The notes: generated by a model not told the origin, from the letters alone. Positions 44,803 through 54,440 are shown, numbered from the stretch's first letter. The stretch is DNA of 64,000 nt from Streptomyces sp. 549 (GCF_030124175.1 NZ_JASKMT010000010.1:124001-188000), one strand, 5' to 3'. Numbers and translations: made by a program.

Positions 44803-45756
44803 GTGGACCTGGTCGGAGCGTGTCGGGCGTTCGTGAGCGTGAGCGAACGCGGCAGTTTCACCGTGGGCGCCGCCGCGGCGGGCATGTCCCAGCCGGTGGC
44901 CAGCCGCCGCGTCGCCGCGCTGGAGGAGCGCTTCGGCGAGCCGCTGTTCGAGCGGACGTCCCGCCGTGCGGTCCTCACCCCCTTCGGCCGCGACATGCTG
45001 ACCGCCGCCCGCCGGTTGGTGACCGCCGCCGACGTGCTCCAGCACGAGGCGGAGACGGCCAGGCAGAAGCCGTGGCGCCTGGCGATGCCGGGCATCTGCG
45101 CCACCGCGGACCTCGCCCGCCTGGTGGCCGACGCCCGGCGGCACGGCGTCAACCTGGATCTGAGCGTCGTCACCGCCCCGGCTGAACGGGTGCACCTGCT
45201 CCACTCGCAGCAGGTCCGTGCCGCGCTGCTCGCGGTACCGCCCGACGAGGCGACCTGGTCGCTCCCACTCGGCCTGGCCGGCACCCGCGTCCCGGACGGG
45301 AGGCGGTTCTTCGTCGAGACGCTGCGTCCGCGCCGAGGCGGCACCGGCCGCCCCCGCCGCATCTGGCTGCAGCCTGAGGACGACGTGCCGCACATCCGCG
45401 ATCCGCTGACCCGGCTCCGCGACGCGGTGGGGCTGCGCCCCGCACAGCTCACCGTCGCCGCCGACCTCACGACGGCCGTCGCGGAGGTGCTGTGCTCCTC
45501 CGACGTGCTGCTGTGCTCGGCGGGCCAGGCCGAGGAACTGGGGCTGCACTGGCGGCCGCTGGGCGAAACCACCCTCACCCGCGGATTCGCCCTGGTGGCC
45601 GCCGCGAACGGCAACGCCGGCCTGCTGCGCTCCCGCCTGGGCCCGGCACTCGCCCGCTGCCTCGGCCACCCCGACCGCACCAGCCCTGGCCGCACCCGCC
45701 GTCGCCCGGCAGACCGGGCCGGCACCGCATCCGAAGACGAACGAGGGACACGGTGA
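44803..45756 (+). CDS. blaA: LysR-type activator of the beta-lactamase gene
   Basis: A 317-residue LysR-family regulator: N-terminal winged helix ([43 protein letters not shown], residues about 6-60) and an effector-binding domain. Start GTG 44803 lacks a ribosome binding site and is probably leaderless. It is divergent from the beta-lactamase and overlaps the next gene by GTGA. In S. cacaoi the orthologous BlaA activates blaL by binding T-N11-A sites; that role is inferred here from the same gene order and the site seen. Confidence 0.9.
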   Translation: MDLVGACRAFVSVSERGSFTVGAAAAGMSQPVASRRVAALEERFGEPLFERTSRRAVLTPFGRDMLTAARRLVTAADVLQHEAETARQKPWRLAMPGICATADLARLVADARRHGVNLDLSVVTAPAERVHLLHSQQVRAALLAVPPDEATWSLPLGLAGTRVPDGRRFFVETLRPRRGGTGRPRRIWLQPEDDVPHIRDPLTRLRDAVGLRPAQLTVAADLTTAVAEVLCSSDVLLCSAGQAEELGLHWRPLGETTLTRGFALVAAANGNAGLLRSRLGPALARCLGHPDRTSPGRTRRRPADRAGTASEDERGTR

Positions 45757-46655
45757 ACACCGAAGCGCTGCTCCGCGACGCCCGCGACCGCCTGCGCGAG
45801 GGCGGACTGCGCGGGTGCTTCCTCGTGCGGGACCTCCACACCGGCGAGGAGGTGGGCATCGAACCGCACACCCCGATGCCGACCGCCTCCCTGGTGAAGG
45901 TCCCGCTGGCCCTCGCCACCGTCATGCGCATCCACCGGGGAGACCTCGACGGCGCCACCATGCTGGAGGTGGCCCCGGGGCAGGTCACCTCACCGGGGCC
46001 GACCGGACTGAGCAGGTTCCGCCACCCCGTCCGGATCGCCGTCGACGACCTGCTCTACCTCAGCACCTGCCTCAGCGACCAGACAGCCGCCGACGCCCTG
46101 TTCGAGCTCACCCCGCCCACCGAGGTGGCGGGCGTCCTGCGCGACCTGGGCATCGAGGGCATCGCGGTGCGGCACACCGTGCAGGAACTGTCCGAGACAC
46201 CCGTCGAGCTGTTCGACACCGAACAGGCCCACCTGGCGTACGCCCTGGCCATCGACGCGGGCACCAGCGGCCGAGGGCACCGCGTGCCCCAGCTCGACAC
46301 CACCCGCGCCAACGCCGGCAGCGCCCACGCCCACGTCGACCTGCTCCAGGCCCTGTGGCGGCCGTCGTCCGTCCCCCTCGCTGTGGCCGAGCGGGTGCGC
46401 ACCCTCATGGCCCACAACCTCCTGCGCCAGCGGCTCGCCCCCGACTTCACCTCCGACGCCTCCGCCTGGTCCTCCAAGACCGGGACCCTGCTCAACCTCC
46501 GCCACGAGATCGGTGTCGTCGAACACGCCGACGGTCAGGCCTTCGCGGTGGCCGCGCTCACCGAGTCACTCGTCCCGGCGGGCCACCAGCCGGGCGCCGA
46601 GGCCCTGATGGCCGAAGTCGCCAGGACGCTGCGCGACCACCTCCGCCAACGCTGA
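45753..46655 (+). CDS. blaB: BlaB-like cytoplasmic regulator with penicillin-recognising fold
   Basis: A 300-residue protein with the class A beta-lactamase fold but no signal peptide. The motifs are SLVK (Ser46-Lys49), SDQ at 108-110 in place of SDN, and KTG at 242-244. BlaB of S. cacaoi is likewise a cytoplasmic protein with serine-enzyme signatures that is required for blaL induction without acting as a lactamase. It is translationally coupled to blaA. An esterase activity cannot be excluded. Confidence 0.88.
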   Translation: MNTEALLRDARDRLREGGLRGCFLVRDLHTGEEVGIEPHTPMPTASLVKVPLALATVMRIHRGDLDGATMLEVAPGQVTSPGPTGLSRFRHPVRIAVDDLLYLSTCLSDQTAADALFELTPPTEVAGVLRDLGIEGIAVRHTVQELSETPVELFDTEQAHLAYALAIDAGTSGRGHRVPQLDTTRANAGSAHAHVDLLQALWRPSSVPLAVAERVRTLMAHNLLRQRLAPDFTSDASAWSSKTGTLLNLRHEIGVVEHADGQAFAVAALTESLVPAGHQPGAEALMAEVARTLRDHLRQR

Positions 46656-46730
46656 GCCGCGCCCTGCAGCACCGGCCCGCAAGCCGGCCTCCGCCGCATG
46701 CGGGGCCGGCCACCGGGCACACGGGCAGGC

Positions 46731-47429
46731 ATGAGCCGCGAGGTCGAGATCAGCAGTCCCGTCGGCGTACCTCCCATCGGCGTGCTGAGCGCCGCGTACC
46801 GGGCGTTCGAAGACGTGGTGGCCCACGTGGACGAGGGCCGCTCAGGGCTCCCGAGCGCCTGCGCGGGATGGTCGGTGCGCGACCTGGTGTACCACTGCCT
46901 GGGCGACGCGCGGCGCGGTCTGGTGGCGCTGCACACGCCGACCAGGCGCGAACCCGATCGCGACGCCGTCACCTACTGGCGGGACTGGCGACCGGACCCC
47001 GCCGCCGCTTCCGACAGCACAGCACTGCCCCGGGCGGCCACGACCCTGCTCCCTTCCTACTCAGACCTCCGCGACGAGTGCCTGGAGACCTTCGCCGCGC
47101 TGCGTCACGCCGCGGAGCGGGTCGCCCCGGAGATCCCCGTGGCCACCCAGGGGCACTCGCTCACCGCGGGGGACCTGCTGCGCACCCTCGCCGTTGAGGC
47201 GACCATCCACCACCTGGATCTGCAGGCCTCCCTGCCGGGCACTCCGGGCCCCTGCCGCGAAGGGCTGGCGGAGGTGCGCCGCACCCTGGACGGCCTCCTC
47301 GGCCGCCCGGCGCCCTCCGCCTGGGACGACGCCCACTACGCCCGTGCCGCCACCGGTCGTGCCGCCCTGTCGGCAGCAGACCGCGCGGCCCTGGGGGAGG
47401 ACGCCCCGCGCTTTCCGCTGTTCGTCTGA
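46731..47429 (+). CDS. Maleylpyruvate isomerase / DinB-fold protein, mycothiol-dependent type
   Basis: A 232-residue MDMPI_N-family protein. AYRAFEDVVAHVDEG, then ACAGWSVRDLVYHCLGDAR and VEATIHHLDLQA, supplies the His residues (His in VYHCLG, and HH in IHHLDL) that bind metal in this fold. Mycothiol-dependent enzymes of this family are common in actinobacteria. The starting ATG at 46731 has only a weak ribosome binding site. Substrate unknown. Confidence 0.85.
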   Translation: MSREVEISSPVGVPPIGVLSAAYRAFEDVVAHVDEGRSGLPSACAGWSVRDLVYHCLGDARRGLVALHTPTRREPDRDAVTYWRDWRPDPAAASDSTALPRAATTLLPSYSDLRDECLETFAALRHAAERVAPEIPVATQGHSLTAGDLLRTLAVEATIHHLDLQASLPGTPGPCREGLAEVRRTLDGLLGRPAPSAWDDAHYARAATGRAALSAADRAALGEDAPRFPLFV

Positions 47430-47478
47430 GCCGGCCCCGACCCGCGCGGCCGGCGGGCTCCCCGCCGTGGACGAGGAG

Positions 47479-47534
47479 CGCACACCGCGCCGCCCTCCGG
47501 CTGGTCGTTCTACCGAAGGGCGGTACGGTGTGCG
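47479..47534. terminator. Long bidirectional hairpin terminator
   Basis: CGCACACCG (47479-47487) pairs with CGGTGTGCG (47526-47534), and inside it CCGCCCT (47490-47496) pairs with AGGGCGG (47517-47523). This two-step stem lies between the convergent DinB-fold and ABC permease genes. Confidence 0.8.
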
Positions 47535-47540
47535 TTCCGG

Positions 47541-48332
47541 CTACTTCGGATCGCGCTGGAAGACAGCCTTCGACCAGAGGTAGCCGAGTACGGTGAGGCC
47601 CAGGCACCAGGCGACAGCGAGCCACCCGTTGTGGCCGATCTCGCTGCCGAGCAGCAGGCCGCGCAGGGTCTCGATGGCCGGGGTGAACGGCTGGTACTCG
47701 GCGATCGGCTGGAACCAGCCCGGCATCGCGTCGACGGGGACGAAGGCGCTCGAGATGAGCGGCAGGACGATCAGCGGCAGGGCGTTGTTGCTGGCCGCCT
47801 CCGAGTTGGGGCTGACCAGGCCCATCCCGACGGCGATCCAGGTCAGAGCCATGGCGACCAGCGCGATCAGCCCGAACGCCGCCAGCCACTCCAGTGCCGT
47901 CGCGTCGGTGGACCGGAAGCCGATGGCCACGGCCACGACACCCACAAGGACGACGCTCATGATCGACTGCAGCACACTGCCGACGACGTGCCCGATCAGC
48001 ACGGACCCGCGGTGAATAGCCATCGTGCGGAAGCGGGCGATGATGCCCTCGGTCATGTCGTTGGAGACGGACACCGCGGTCCCGACCACGGTGCCGCCGA
48101 TGGTCATCAGCACGATGCCCGGCACGAGGTAGGCGATGTACGCGGAGCGTCCCGCTCCGCCGCCGTTGATGCCCGCGCTCAGCACGTCGCCGAAGACGTA
48201 GACGAACAGCAGCAGCAGGACGATCGGCGTGAGGAGGAGGTTCAGGGTGAGCGAGGGGTAGCGCCGTGCGTGCAGGAGGTTGCGGCGCAACATCGTGGAC
48301 GAGTCGCGCACGGCGAGGGAGAGGGAACTCAT
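47541..48332 (-). CDS. ABC-2-type permease (DrrB-like)
   Basis: A 263-residue ABC-2 membrane protein with six hydrophobic segments; the family signature region reads TEGIIARFRTMAIHRGSVLIGHV. It is the partner of the ATPase encoded immediately upstream, with stop/start overlap ATGA at 48329-48332. Together they resemble DrrAB-type drug or lipid exporters. It is the last gene of an RHH-DUF4097-ATPase-permease operon. Confidence 0.92.
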   Translation of the reverse strand: MSSLSLAVRDSSTMLRRNLLHARRYPSLTLNLLLTPIVLLLLFVYVFGDVLSAGINGGGAGRSAYIAYLVPGIVLMTIGGTVVGTAVSVSNDMTEGIIARFRTMAIHRGSVLIGHVVGSVLQSIMSVVLVGVVAVAIGFRSTDATALEWLAAFGLIALVAMALTWIAVGMGLVSPNSEAASNNALPLIVLPLISSAFVPVDAMPGWFQPIAEYQPFTPAIETLRGLLLGSEIGHNGWLAVAWCLGLTVLGYLWSKAVFQRDPK

Positions 48333-49321
48333 CGGACAGCCTCCTCGGAGGGCTCGTTGGTGCCACCGGTCAGGGAGAGGAAGACGTCGTCGAGGTCCGG
48401 GGTGTGCACGGTCAGCTCGTCCGCCTCGATGCCGGTCGAGTCCAGCCAGTCGAGGAGGGAGCGCAGCTCGCGCTGCGTGCCGTCGCTGGGGATCCGCAGC
48501 GCCAGGGAGCCGTCGTCCAGCGCCGCCCCCCGCAGCGCGTCCGCGGCGGCGCGGTAGCCGGCCGGATCGGTGAACCGCAGCCGCACGTGCCCGCCCGGGA
48601 CGAGCCGCTTCAGCTCCTCCGCGCTTCCCTCCGCGGCGATCGTGCCGCCGTGGAGTACTGCGATGCGATCGGCCAGTTGGTCGGCCTCCTCCAGGTACTG
48701 GGTGGTGAGAAGGACGGTGACGCCTTCGGAGACGAGTGCGCGGATGACCTGCCACATACTGTGCCTTGCACGGGGGTCGAGGCCGGTCGTCGGTTCGTCG
48801 AGGAAGATGATGCGCGGATCGCCGACGAGTGTCATGGCGAGGTCCAGTCGGCGCTTCATGCCGCCGGAGTAGGTGGAGGCGGGTTTCTCCGCGACGTCTG
48901 CGAGGTCGAAGCGCGCCAGTAGCTCGGCTGTGGTCCGGCGACCCTCACGGCGGGGGAGGTGGTGCAGGTCGGCCATGAGGAGCATGTTCTCCTCGCCGGT
49001 GATCAGCCCGTCGACCGCGGAGAACTGCCCGGTGACGCCGATCGCCGCACGCACCGCCTGCGGGTCGGTGGCCAGGTCGTGCCCGCCGACCTGCACGTCA
49101 CCGGCGTCGGCACTGATCAGCGTGGAGAGGATCTTCACCGCGGTGGTTTTGCCGGCGCCGTTGGGCCCGAGCAGCGCGAACACGGTCCCGGCCGGAACGC
49201 GCAGGTCGACGCCGTCGAGAACGGCCTGATCGCCGTAGGACTTGCGCAGACCGACCGCGGACACGGCAGCAGGAGGCCGCGCATCCTTCCGGTATGAGGT
49301 GGGCATGACAGAAGAACGCAT
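48329..49321 (-). CDS. ABC transporter ATPase (DrrA-like)
   Basis: A 330-residue DrrA-type ATPase: Walker A GPNGAGKTT, signature YSGGMKRRLDLAMTL, Walker B IIFLDEPTTGLD, and a C-terminal extension (TVHTPDLDDVFLSLTG) typical of the DrrA group. The ATG at 49321 is chosen because an AAGGGGG site precedes it; an in-frame ATG at 49306 is an alternative. It lies 112 bp downstream of the DUF4097 gene on the same strand. Confidence 0.93.
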   Translation of the reverse strand: MRSSVMPTSYRKDARPPAAVSAVGLRKSYGDQAVLDGVDLRVPAGTVFALLGPNGAGKTTAVKILSTLISADAGDVQVGGHDLATDPQAVRAAIGVTGQFSAVDGLITGEENMLLMADLHHLPRREGRRTTAELLARFDLADVAEKPASTYSGGMKRRLDLAMTLVGDPRIIFLDEPTTGLDPRARHSMWQVIRALVSEGVTVLLTTQYLEEADQLADRIAVLHGGTIAAEGSAEELKRLVPGGHVRLRFTDPAGYRAAADALRGAALDDGSLALRIPSDGTQRELRSLLDWLDSTGIEADELTVHTPDLDDVFLSLTGGTNEPSEEAVR

Positions 49322-49433
49322 GGGGTCCCCCTTGGGAAGGCTGAGATGGAGGGGCGCAGGCCAGTCGCCCGGCCCCGCAGTTCGGATTCGGCGCTCAGTC
49401 CCGACGTTCAGGCCCGAAGCGCATGCCTGACCT

Positions 49434-50279
49434 TCAGGGCCGCGCGCGGCGCACGTCGATGTTGCCGAAGCGGGTCCGGGCGCGCACCTCGACGGTGTCC
49501 TCGCTCTTCTCGGGCGTCTCGGAGGTGGTGAGCGTGTTGCGCACCTGCCCATGGCCGGAACGGACGTCGAGCCAGGCGGCGGTGCCCTCGCGGATGCCGA
49601 CCTCGATGGCACCGTAGGAGGTTGTCAACTGCACGGTGCCGCGGGCGACGTCGGCGACGCGCAGGGTGCCGTGCGCGGTGGTGGCGACCACGGAGCCCTC
49701 GGCGCGCGCTACGTCGATGTCACCGTTGGAGCCGCTCACCCGCAGGTCGCCGGTCGCGGCACCCACGGTCGTGGTGCCGTGCGAGTTCTTCAGCACGGCG
49801 GAACCGCCGACGGTGCCGACGCGCAGGCTGCCGGAACTGGTGGTGATCTCGGCTGTTCCGTCAACGCGGTCGACGGTGATCGAACCGTGGGACGCGGTCA
49901 GGTTCAGCGGGCCGGTCGTGTCGAGGCGGACGTCACCGGAGGAGGTCTTCACCCGAACCTCGCCGAGTCGGCCCTCGCCGAGTACCTGCGCCCAGGCGCC
50001 CGTCACGTCGAGTTGCGATCCCGAGGGGAGTTCCACCGTCACGTCGACGGTGCCGGTGCGCCCGACGAGGTAGCGCTGCTTGGGCGTCCTGACCGTCAGG
50101 GCCTTGTTTGTGTACGTCACCTCGGTCTGGTCGGCCGCTCGTACGTCCTGGTCCCGCTTCGGGTCGCGCGGCCGCACCTCGACGACGGTTTCGGGGCGGT
50201 CGCCCGCCGTGAACAGGATGGAACCGGCCTCCACGTGAGCCGTGGCCGAGATCGGTTCGGGGGTTTCGAAAGTAGGCAT
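49434..50279 (-). CDS. DUF4097 beta-strand repeat protein
   Basis: A 281-residue protein whose second half is a series of short beta-helix-like turns: SGDVRLDTTGPLNLTASHGSITVDR, then TTSSGSLRVGTV, NSHGTTTVGAATGDLRVSG and ATTAHGTLRVADV. These repeats define the DUF4097 family. No signal peptide or membrane segment is evident, so it appears cytoplasmic. It sits between an RHH regulator and a DrrAB-type exporter, a pairing seen in other actinomycetes. Role unknown; a membrane-stress or toxin-recognition scaffold is possible. Confidence 0.85.
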   Translation of the reverse strand: MPTFETPEPISATAHVEAGSILFTAGDRPETVVEVRPRDPKRDQDVRAADQTEVTYTNKALTVRTPKQRYLVGRTGTVDVTVELPSGSQLDVTGAWAQVLGEGRLGEVRVKTSSGDVRLDTTGPLNLTASHGSITVDRVDGTAEITTSSGSLRVGTVGGSAVLKNSHGTTTVGAATGDLRVSGSNGDIDVARAEGSVVATTAHGTLRVADVARGTVQLTTSYGAIEVGIREGTAAWLDVRSGHGQVRNTLTTSETPEKSEDTVEVRARTRFGNIDVRRARP

Positions 50280-50372
50280 GACTGTCCCGTCCTCCTGGGT
50301 CTTCAGGGCGTCCCGCTGGTGGGACGTGGTGTGGGTGAAGTGGTGCGGGTGTGGTGGAGCGGCGGGGCGCGG

Positions 50373-50891
50373 CTAACGCACCCAGCCCGTGAAGCTCTGC
50401 CCCAGGGACTGCGCTTTCTCCGTCGCGCGCGGCCGGCTGCCGGCGTCGACCGCGGCGGACACGGCGCGCACCAGCCAGGCGTTGACCGACAGCCCTTCGC
50501 GGCTCGCGGCCTCCTCGGCGCGGGCCTTGAGGTGGGCCGGCAGGCGCAGGTTGACACGGGCGGTGCCGCCCTCGTCGCCGTCAGCCGGGACGTGGGCCTT
50601 GAGGGTCTCGACAGGTGCGGCGGGCTGAGCCTGCCCACCGCCGTCGGGGGGCGGCGGCGTCACCACGAAGTCGGGGTCGAGCCCCCGCAGTCGTACGTCG
50701 ACCGAGCCCGGAGCGAGGTCGCGGGTGATCTCGTCCATCGCGGCGGAGAGCACGTTGAGCATGGTCAACCGGGTCGCCGACTCCAGTGGAGCGGTGAGTC
50801 TGTCGGCCAGTTCGCGGGCTTCCTTGCCGCCGGCCTCGGCGGCCACCGCAAGCTCGCGGCGAAGGGTGTCGACATACGGGGTGAGGTCCAT
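50373..50891 (-). CDS. HicB-like ribbon-helix-helix regulator
   Basis: A 172-residue protein with a C-terminal ribbon-helix-helix segment (TARVNLRLPAHLKARAEEAASREGLSVNAWLVRAVSAAVDAG, about 107-150) of the Arc/HicB type. The N-terminal half (MDLTPYVDTLRRELAVAAEA ...) is helical and unlike classical HicB. No toxin gene is next to it. Two palindromes cover the start codon and the region just upstream, consistent with autoregulation of the operon that includes DUF4097 and the ABC exporter. Confidence 0.82.
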   Translation of the reverse strand: MDLTPYVDTLRRELAVAAEAGGKEARELADRLTAPLESATRLTMLNVLSAAMDEITRDLAPGSVDVRLRGLDPDFVVTPPPPDGGGQAQPAAPVETLKAHVPADGDEGGTARVNLRLPAHLKARAEEAASREGLSVNAWLVRAVSAAVDAGSRPRATEKAQSLGQSFTGWVR

Positions 50892-50941
50892 GACGCCATG
50901 ATGGCATCAGATTGGCACCACGTGCAAGCCCTTGTGGTGCC
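50891..50941. promoter_or_regulatory. Palindromic operators at the start of the RHH-DUF4097-ABC operon
   Basis: TGA-C-GCCAT-G-ATGGC-A-TCA at 50891-50909 is a near-perfect palindrome touching the start codon of the RHH gene. Beyond it, GGCACCAC (50914-50921) and GTGGTGCC (50934-50941) form a perfect 8-bp inverted repeat with a 12-nt spacer. Both are candidate sites for the RHH protein. Confidence 0.65.
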
Positions 50942-51374
50942 GTGGGGGAGCGGGCTCAGGTATGACTGTCTTCACCTGCACGAACAATGTGATGCAGTCG
51001 AGCCGCCTGTGGTGTCCTGGACGCGTGAGCGCTCCTACTGGGGTCAGATCTGGCACCCGTGGCGCCAACATGGCCCCCTGGGTGCTGCCACCGGCGGAAC
51101 CCGATTCCTGGCGCGGTCGTGGGCTGGCACGCAGCATTCTCCTGCCTGGTGAGGAATGCTCGTCAAAGCCGTGGCGGCTCGTCGGGAACTGCAGTACCGG
51201 GACGACTTCCACGACCAGTGTCTGCAGGGCGGCGGCGACACGGCGGTGGTACCGCGGGGGCATGGGGCGCTCGACGACAGCGGCAGCACATTCAGGCGCA
51301 AGCCGTTCCCCTGGGCAGGTCCGCGGAGAAGATAGGTACGACAACTCAGGTCCGGCCGGTGTCGGTCCTCGACG
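50942..51374. other. 433 bp without a supported gene
   Basis: The longer open frames here have irregular composition and no recognisable motifs. A plus-strand ORF from ATG 51156, preceded by GGTGAGG, encodes about 59 residues (LVKAVAARRELQYRDDFHDQCL ...); it could be a remnant of a coding sequence belonging to the acyltransferase locus, but I cannot assign it. No tRNA is evident. Confidence 0.3.
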
Positions 51375-52073
51375 ATGAAGGTCGACATCGCCGAGACCGG
51401 GAGCACGCCCATGCTCAGCCGCATCGCCGACATCCTGGTGCCCACAGTCGGGCGCCTGGCGGTGACCACTGATCCCTGTGCCGATCTGGCGCCGGGCAGC
51501 ATCATCGCTGCCAACCACACTTCCCTCGCCGACCCCGCCGTCGTGCTCGCCGCGCTGCACCGCCTCGGTGTCGAGCCGGTCATCATGGCGGCTGCCGGCC
51601 TGTGGCGTGTCCCGCTGCTGGGCGGCCTCCTCGCACGCGAAGGGCACATCCCCGTGTTCCGTGGGGACCGGCGCGATTCGGGGGCGCTGGACCTTGCGGC
51701 AGCAGCCCTGGAGCAGGGGCGTCTGGTCCTCATCTACGCAGAAGGGCGTCTGCCCCGCCGGAAGGACGCCGGAGAGGCGGCACCCGGCACCTTCCACAGT
51801 GGTCTGGCCCGGTTGGCCGAGCGAACCGGAGCCCCTGTTGTGCCCGTGGGGCAGGCCGGCGCCCGCCGGGTCACCTCGGGCAGCGCCGTAAAGCAGGTCG
51901 CCGGCCTGCTCACATCGCCCCTGCGCCGCCCGGACCTGCACGTGCACGTGGGCACGCCGCTGCAACTGACCGGCGACCGCGTCGTACGAACGACCCGGGC
52001 CCACGCCGCGGTGACCGCCGCATGGCAGACGGCTGCCTCCTGCCTGGGCGAACCCGCAGGGCTCGCCGCATAG
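51375..52073 (+). CDS. Lysophospholipid / 1-acylglycerol-3-phosphate acyltransferase (PlsC-like)
   Basis: A 232-residue PlsC-superfamily acyltransferase. The catalytic NHTSLAD (Asn47-His48-x4-Asp53) is followed by GHIPVFRGDRRD and the phosphate-binding EGRLPRRK, in the usual order, and later VPVGQAGARRV. No long hydrophobic segment precedes it. It would acylate lysophospholipids or a related acceptor. It is a single gene between the ABC operon and a cupin. Confidence 0.88.
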   Translation: MKVDIAETGSTPMLSRIADILVPTVGRLAVTTDPCADLAPGSIIAANHTSLADPAVVLAALHRLGVEPVIMAAAGLWRVPLLGGLLAREGHIPVFRGDRRDSGALDLAAAALEQGRLVLIYAEGRLPRRKDAGEAAPGTFHSGLARLAERTGAPVVPVGQAGARRVTSGSAVKQVAGLLTSPLRRPDLHVHVGTPLQLTGDRVVRTTRAHAAVTAAWQTAASCLGEPAGLAA

Positions 52074-52288
52074 GCGCTGCCGCACCCACCCCGTCCGCTC
52101 ACCCTCCGGGGCGGCACCTTCCGTGAAGGCACCCACATCCTGAGCCTTCCGCCTTGAGAGATCAGCGGGGTACGAGCCCCCGGACCGCTGATGCCGGCGG
52201 GCCATGAAAGGTGGGCAGGCCCGCGAGCCGAGGCGTATTCTTTGAGGTGGACTCGGGACTGCAGCATTCCGCCGGGAGGCGGATGATC

Positions 52289-52663
52289 ATGACAATCGTC
52301 AAGAGGAACTTCGACTCGGCTGACGAGGTCCGTCCCTTCGACGACCACAAGGGACACCTGGACCTGATCGAAACCGACCACGGGCCAGTGGGCCGTGCGG
52401 TGTTCGAGCCGGGGTGGCAATGGTCGAAGCACGTCAAGCCGATGGCCGGCACGGACAGCTGCCAGGCGGCCCACACCGGCTACTGCGTCACCGGAAGGCT
52501 GAAGATCGTCATGGACAACGGCGAAGAGGCCGAGTTCGGTCCTGGCGACTTCATGGAGGTCGACCCTGGGCATGACGCCTGGGTGGTCGGCGACGAGGCG
52601 TGTGTCGCCCTCGACTGGACCGGCATGGCCGACTACGCCAAGCAGGCGGCCGCCATGGCCTGA
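52289..52663 (+). CDS. Cupin-domain protein
   Basis: A 124-residue single-domain cupin: VFEPGWQWSKHVKPMAGTDSCQAAHTGYCVTGRLKIVMDNGEEAEFGPGDFMEVDPGHDAW is the beta-barrel core, with His residues (KHVKP, AHTGY, GHDAW) at the metal-site positions. The ATG at 52289 is chosen over 52283 because GGGAGG lies 9 nt upstream. Function is not assignable beyond small-molecule or metal-bound barrel. Confidence 0.88.
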   Translation: MTIVKRNFDSADEVRPFDDHKGHLDLIETDHGPVGRAVFEPGWQWSKHVKPMAGTDSCQAAHTGYCVTGRLKIVMDNGEEAEFGPGDFMEVDPGHDAWVVGDEACVALDWTGMADYAKQAAAMA

Positions 52664-52866
52664 CGCCCGTACATCGGACCCCGCCCCGCTGCCCGCGTGC
52701 TCACGGAGCACAGGTAGCAGCCCGAGGAGGTGCCACGCACAGCATCCGGGCAGGCGGGAAGGGCATGTCGCGGTGCCGGGCAACCCAGGGACTGCGTCGC
52801 CCGACCGGGAGCAGTGCCGGGCCAGGCGCCCCGTACTGCTTCACCGGCGGACGGTCCGGTTCAGCA

Positions 52867-54378
52867 TCACCGCTCGCGCAGATGCTCCAGCACGGATCGC
52901 ACCGCATGCTCCAGGGCGGTGCGGGACTGCTCGGTGTGGTTGACCGTCTCGAACCCGTGCTGCCCGTCCGGTACCTCGATCACCTCCACATCGGCCCCGC
53001 ACTCCGCGGCCGCGGTCAGGAACCTGTCGACCGTCACGGCGATCTCAGGGCGCTCCAGCCCGACCCGGGTCAGCACGATCGGTAGCCGGCCTGCGTCGCG
53101 TACCGAGGCCGCGGGGTGGAACCGGGAGCCGGAGAGCCCCCAGCTCGGCAGCGGTTCGAGCACGGGGTACGTCGCTGCCACGCACCGCAGCCAGGGCGGC
53201 GGTGCGGCGAGCCAGTCCGCCGACAGCAGCCCTCCGCCGGAGAAGAACCACAGGGCGACGCGCTGCCCGTCGACGCGCGGATCAGCGCGGACGAGCGCGA
53301 CCGCTTCGGAGACGTCCTCGGCAGCACGCGCATGGTCGTCGAGGGTGTGGAGGCGGTGGTCCACCGTGGCACCGACCGCACCCAGGCTCGCCACGTACCG
53401 GCCGTAACCGGTGAAGACGGGCCAGTCCCGGGGTGTCGGCCGCACATCGGCGGGCACAGGACCGCCGTGGACGAACACCACCGCAGGGCGCGGGGACTCG
53501 GCATCAGGCAGGTGGAGGTCGACGTTTCCCAACCGGTCGCGCTTCCCTTCCGCGAGGTCCACGAGGAAGGGGCGGAGATGGGCGGGTTGCTCGCCGGCCG
53601 CCGCAGCCAGTCGGTGTCCTTCTCCTGCGGCAGCCCGGAGAAGGACGTCGGCCAATTCAGTGGGCACGGAGAGCATCGGCCAGTGTCCGGTGCCGAGTTC
53701 GAAGAAGCTCACCCCGGGGTCCGTCAGTGCCTGAAGGCGTGGTTCCCCGAACCCCACCAGTGCCTCTACCGCGGCGATGCTCGATCCGTTGGCGGTGCAC
53801 AGCACGCCGGTGACCGGCAGCCCGGCGGCCGCGCCGGAGAGCCGGAGCGGCTGGGTGAGCGTGCCCAACGGGTGCGGTGCGGCAAGGCGGTCCAGACGAG
53901 CCAGCGCGTCTGCGGTCACGCCGACGGTGCTGCCCCAGCGCTGCCACTGCTCCCTGGTCGGCGGAGGAACGCGCCGGTGCTGACCGGCCTGCTCACCTCG
54001 GTGCCGCAACTGGTCGCGGATCCTCTTGTCGGGCACCAGCGCGAGGGCCGGGTCGCCGTCACGGGGCAGGCCCGCGTCCAGGTGAACGATTCGGGCGATG
54101 CGATCCGGGCGCCGACCGGCGGCCCCGAGCACCGGGTGGATGCCGTAGCCGTGGCCGACGACCACCACTTCCGGAGCGTCAATGTGGTCGAGAACCTGCA
54201 AAAGGTCCTGGATGTGCGTTTCCAAGTCCGTTTCGGGGCCGCCCAGATGGCGGCGCTCGCCCAGGCCGGTGAGCGTCACCGGGTGGGCCTCGGCCCCTGA
54301 CTCCCGCAGCCGGGGCAGCACTTCCCGCCAGATCCACCCGCCTGTGAACGTGTCCGCCACCAGCACGAATGTTGTCAT
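52867..54378 (-). CDS. Tandem alpha/beta hydrolase with a dead first domain
   Basis: A 503-residue protein of two alpha/beta-hydrolase domains. Domain 1 (about 1-250) has the fold's early strand-turn (FVLVADTFTGGWIWREV) and the nucleophile elbow position VVVVGHGYG, residues 75-79, where Ser is replaced by Gly77. Domain 2 (about 285-503) has VVFVHGGPVPADV as oxyanion region, a Ser at 380 in WFFSGGGLLS, and His474 in PDGQHGFE, so its triad appears usable. The first domain resembles macrolide-esterase-like hydrolases but cannot be catalytic. Start ATG 54378 has GGAGG upstream. It is driven by the MerR-type promoter described separately. Confidence 0.88.
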   Translation of the reverse strand: MTTFVLVADTFTGGWIWREVLPRLRESGAEAHPVTLTGLGERRHLGGPETDLETHIQDLLQVLDHIDAPEVVVVGHGYGIHPVLGAAGRRPDRIARIVHLDAGLPRDGDPALALVPDKRIRDQLRHRGEQAGQHRRVPPPTREQWQRWGSTVGVTADALARLDRLAAPHPLGTLTQPLRLSGAAAGLPVTGVLCTANGSSIAAVEALVGFGEPRLQALTDPGVSFFELGTGHWPMLSVPTELADVLLRAAAGEGHRLAAAAGEQPAHLRPFLVDLAEGKRDRLGNVDLHLPDAESPRPAVVFVHGGPVPADVRPTPRDWPVFTGYGRYVASLGAVGATVDHRLHTLDDHARAAEDVSEAVALVRADPRVDGQRVALWFFSGGGLLSADWLAAPPPWLRCVAATYPVLEPLPSWGLSGSRFHPAASVRDAGRLPIVLTRVGLERPEIAVTVDRFLTAAAECGADVEVIEVPDGQHGFETVNHTEQSRTALEHAVRSVLEHLRER

Positions 54379-54440
54379 GCACGCCTCCTCGCACGCCCTG
54401 GTCCGCGGGCCGGCCGTACCGGCGGCCCGCACTCGCCGCT

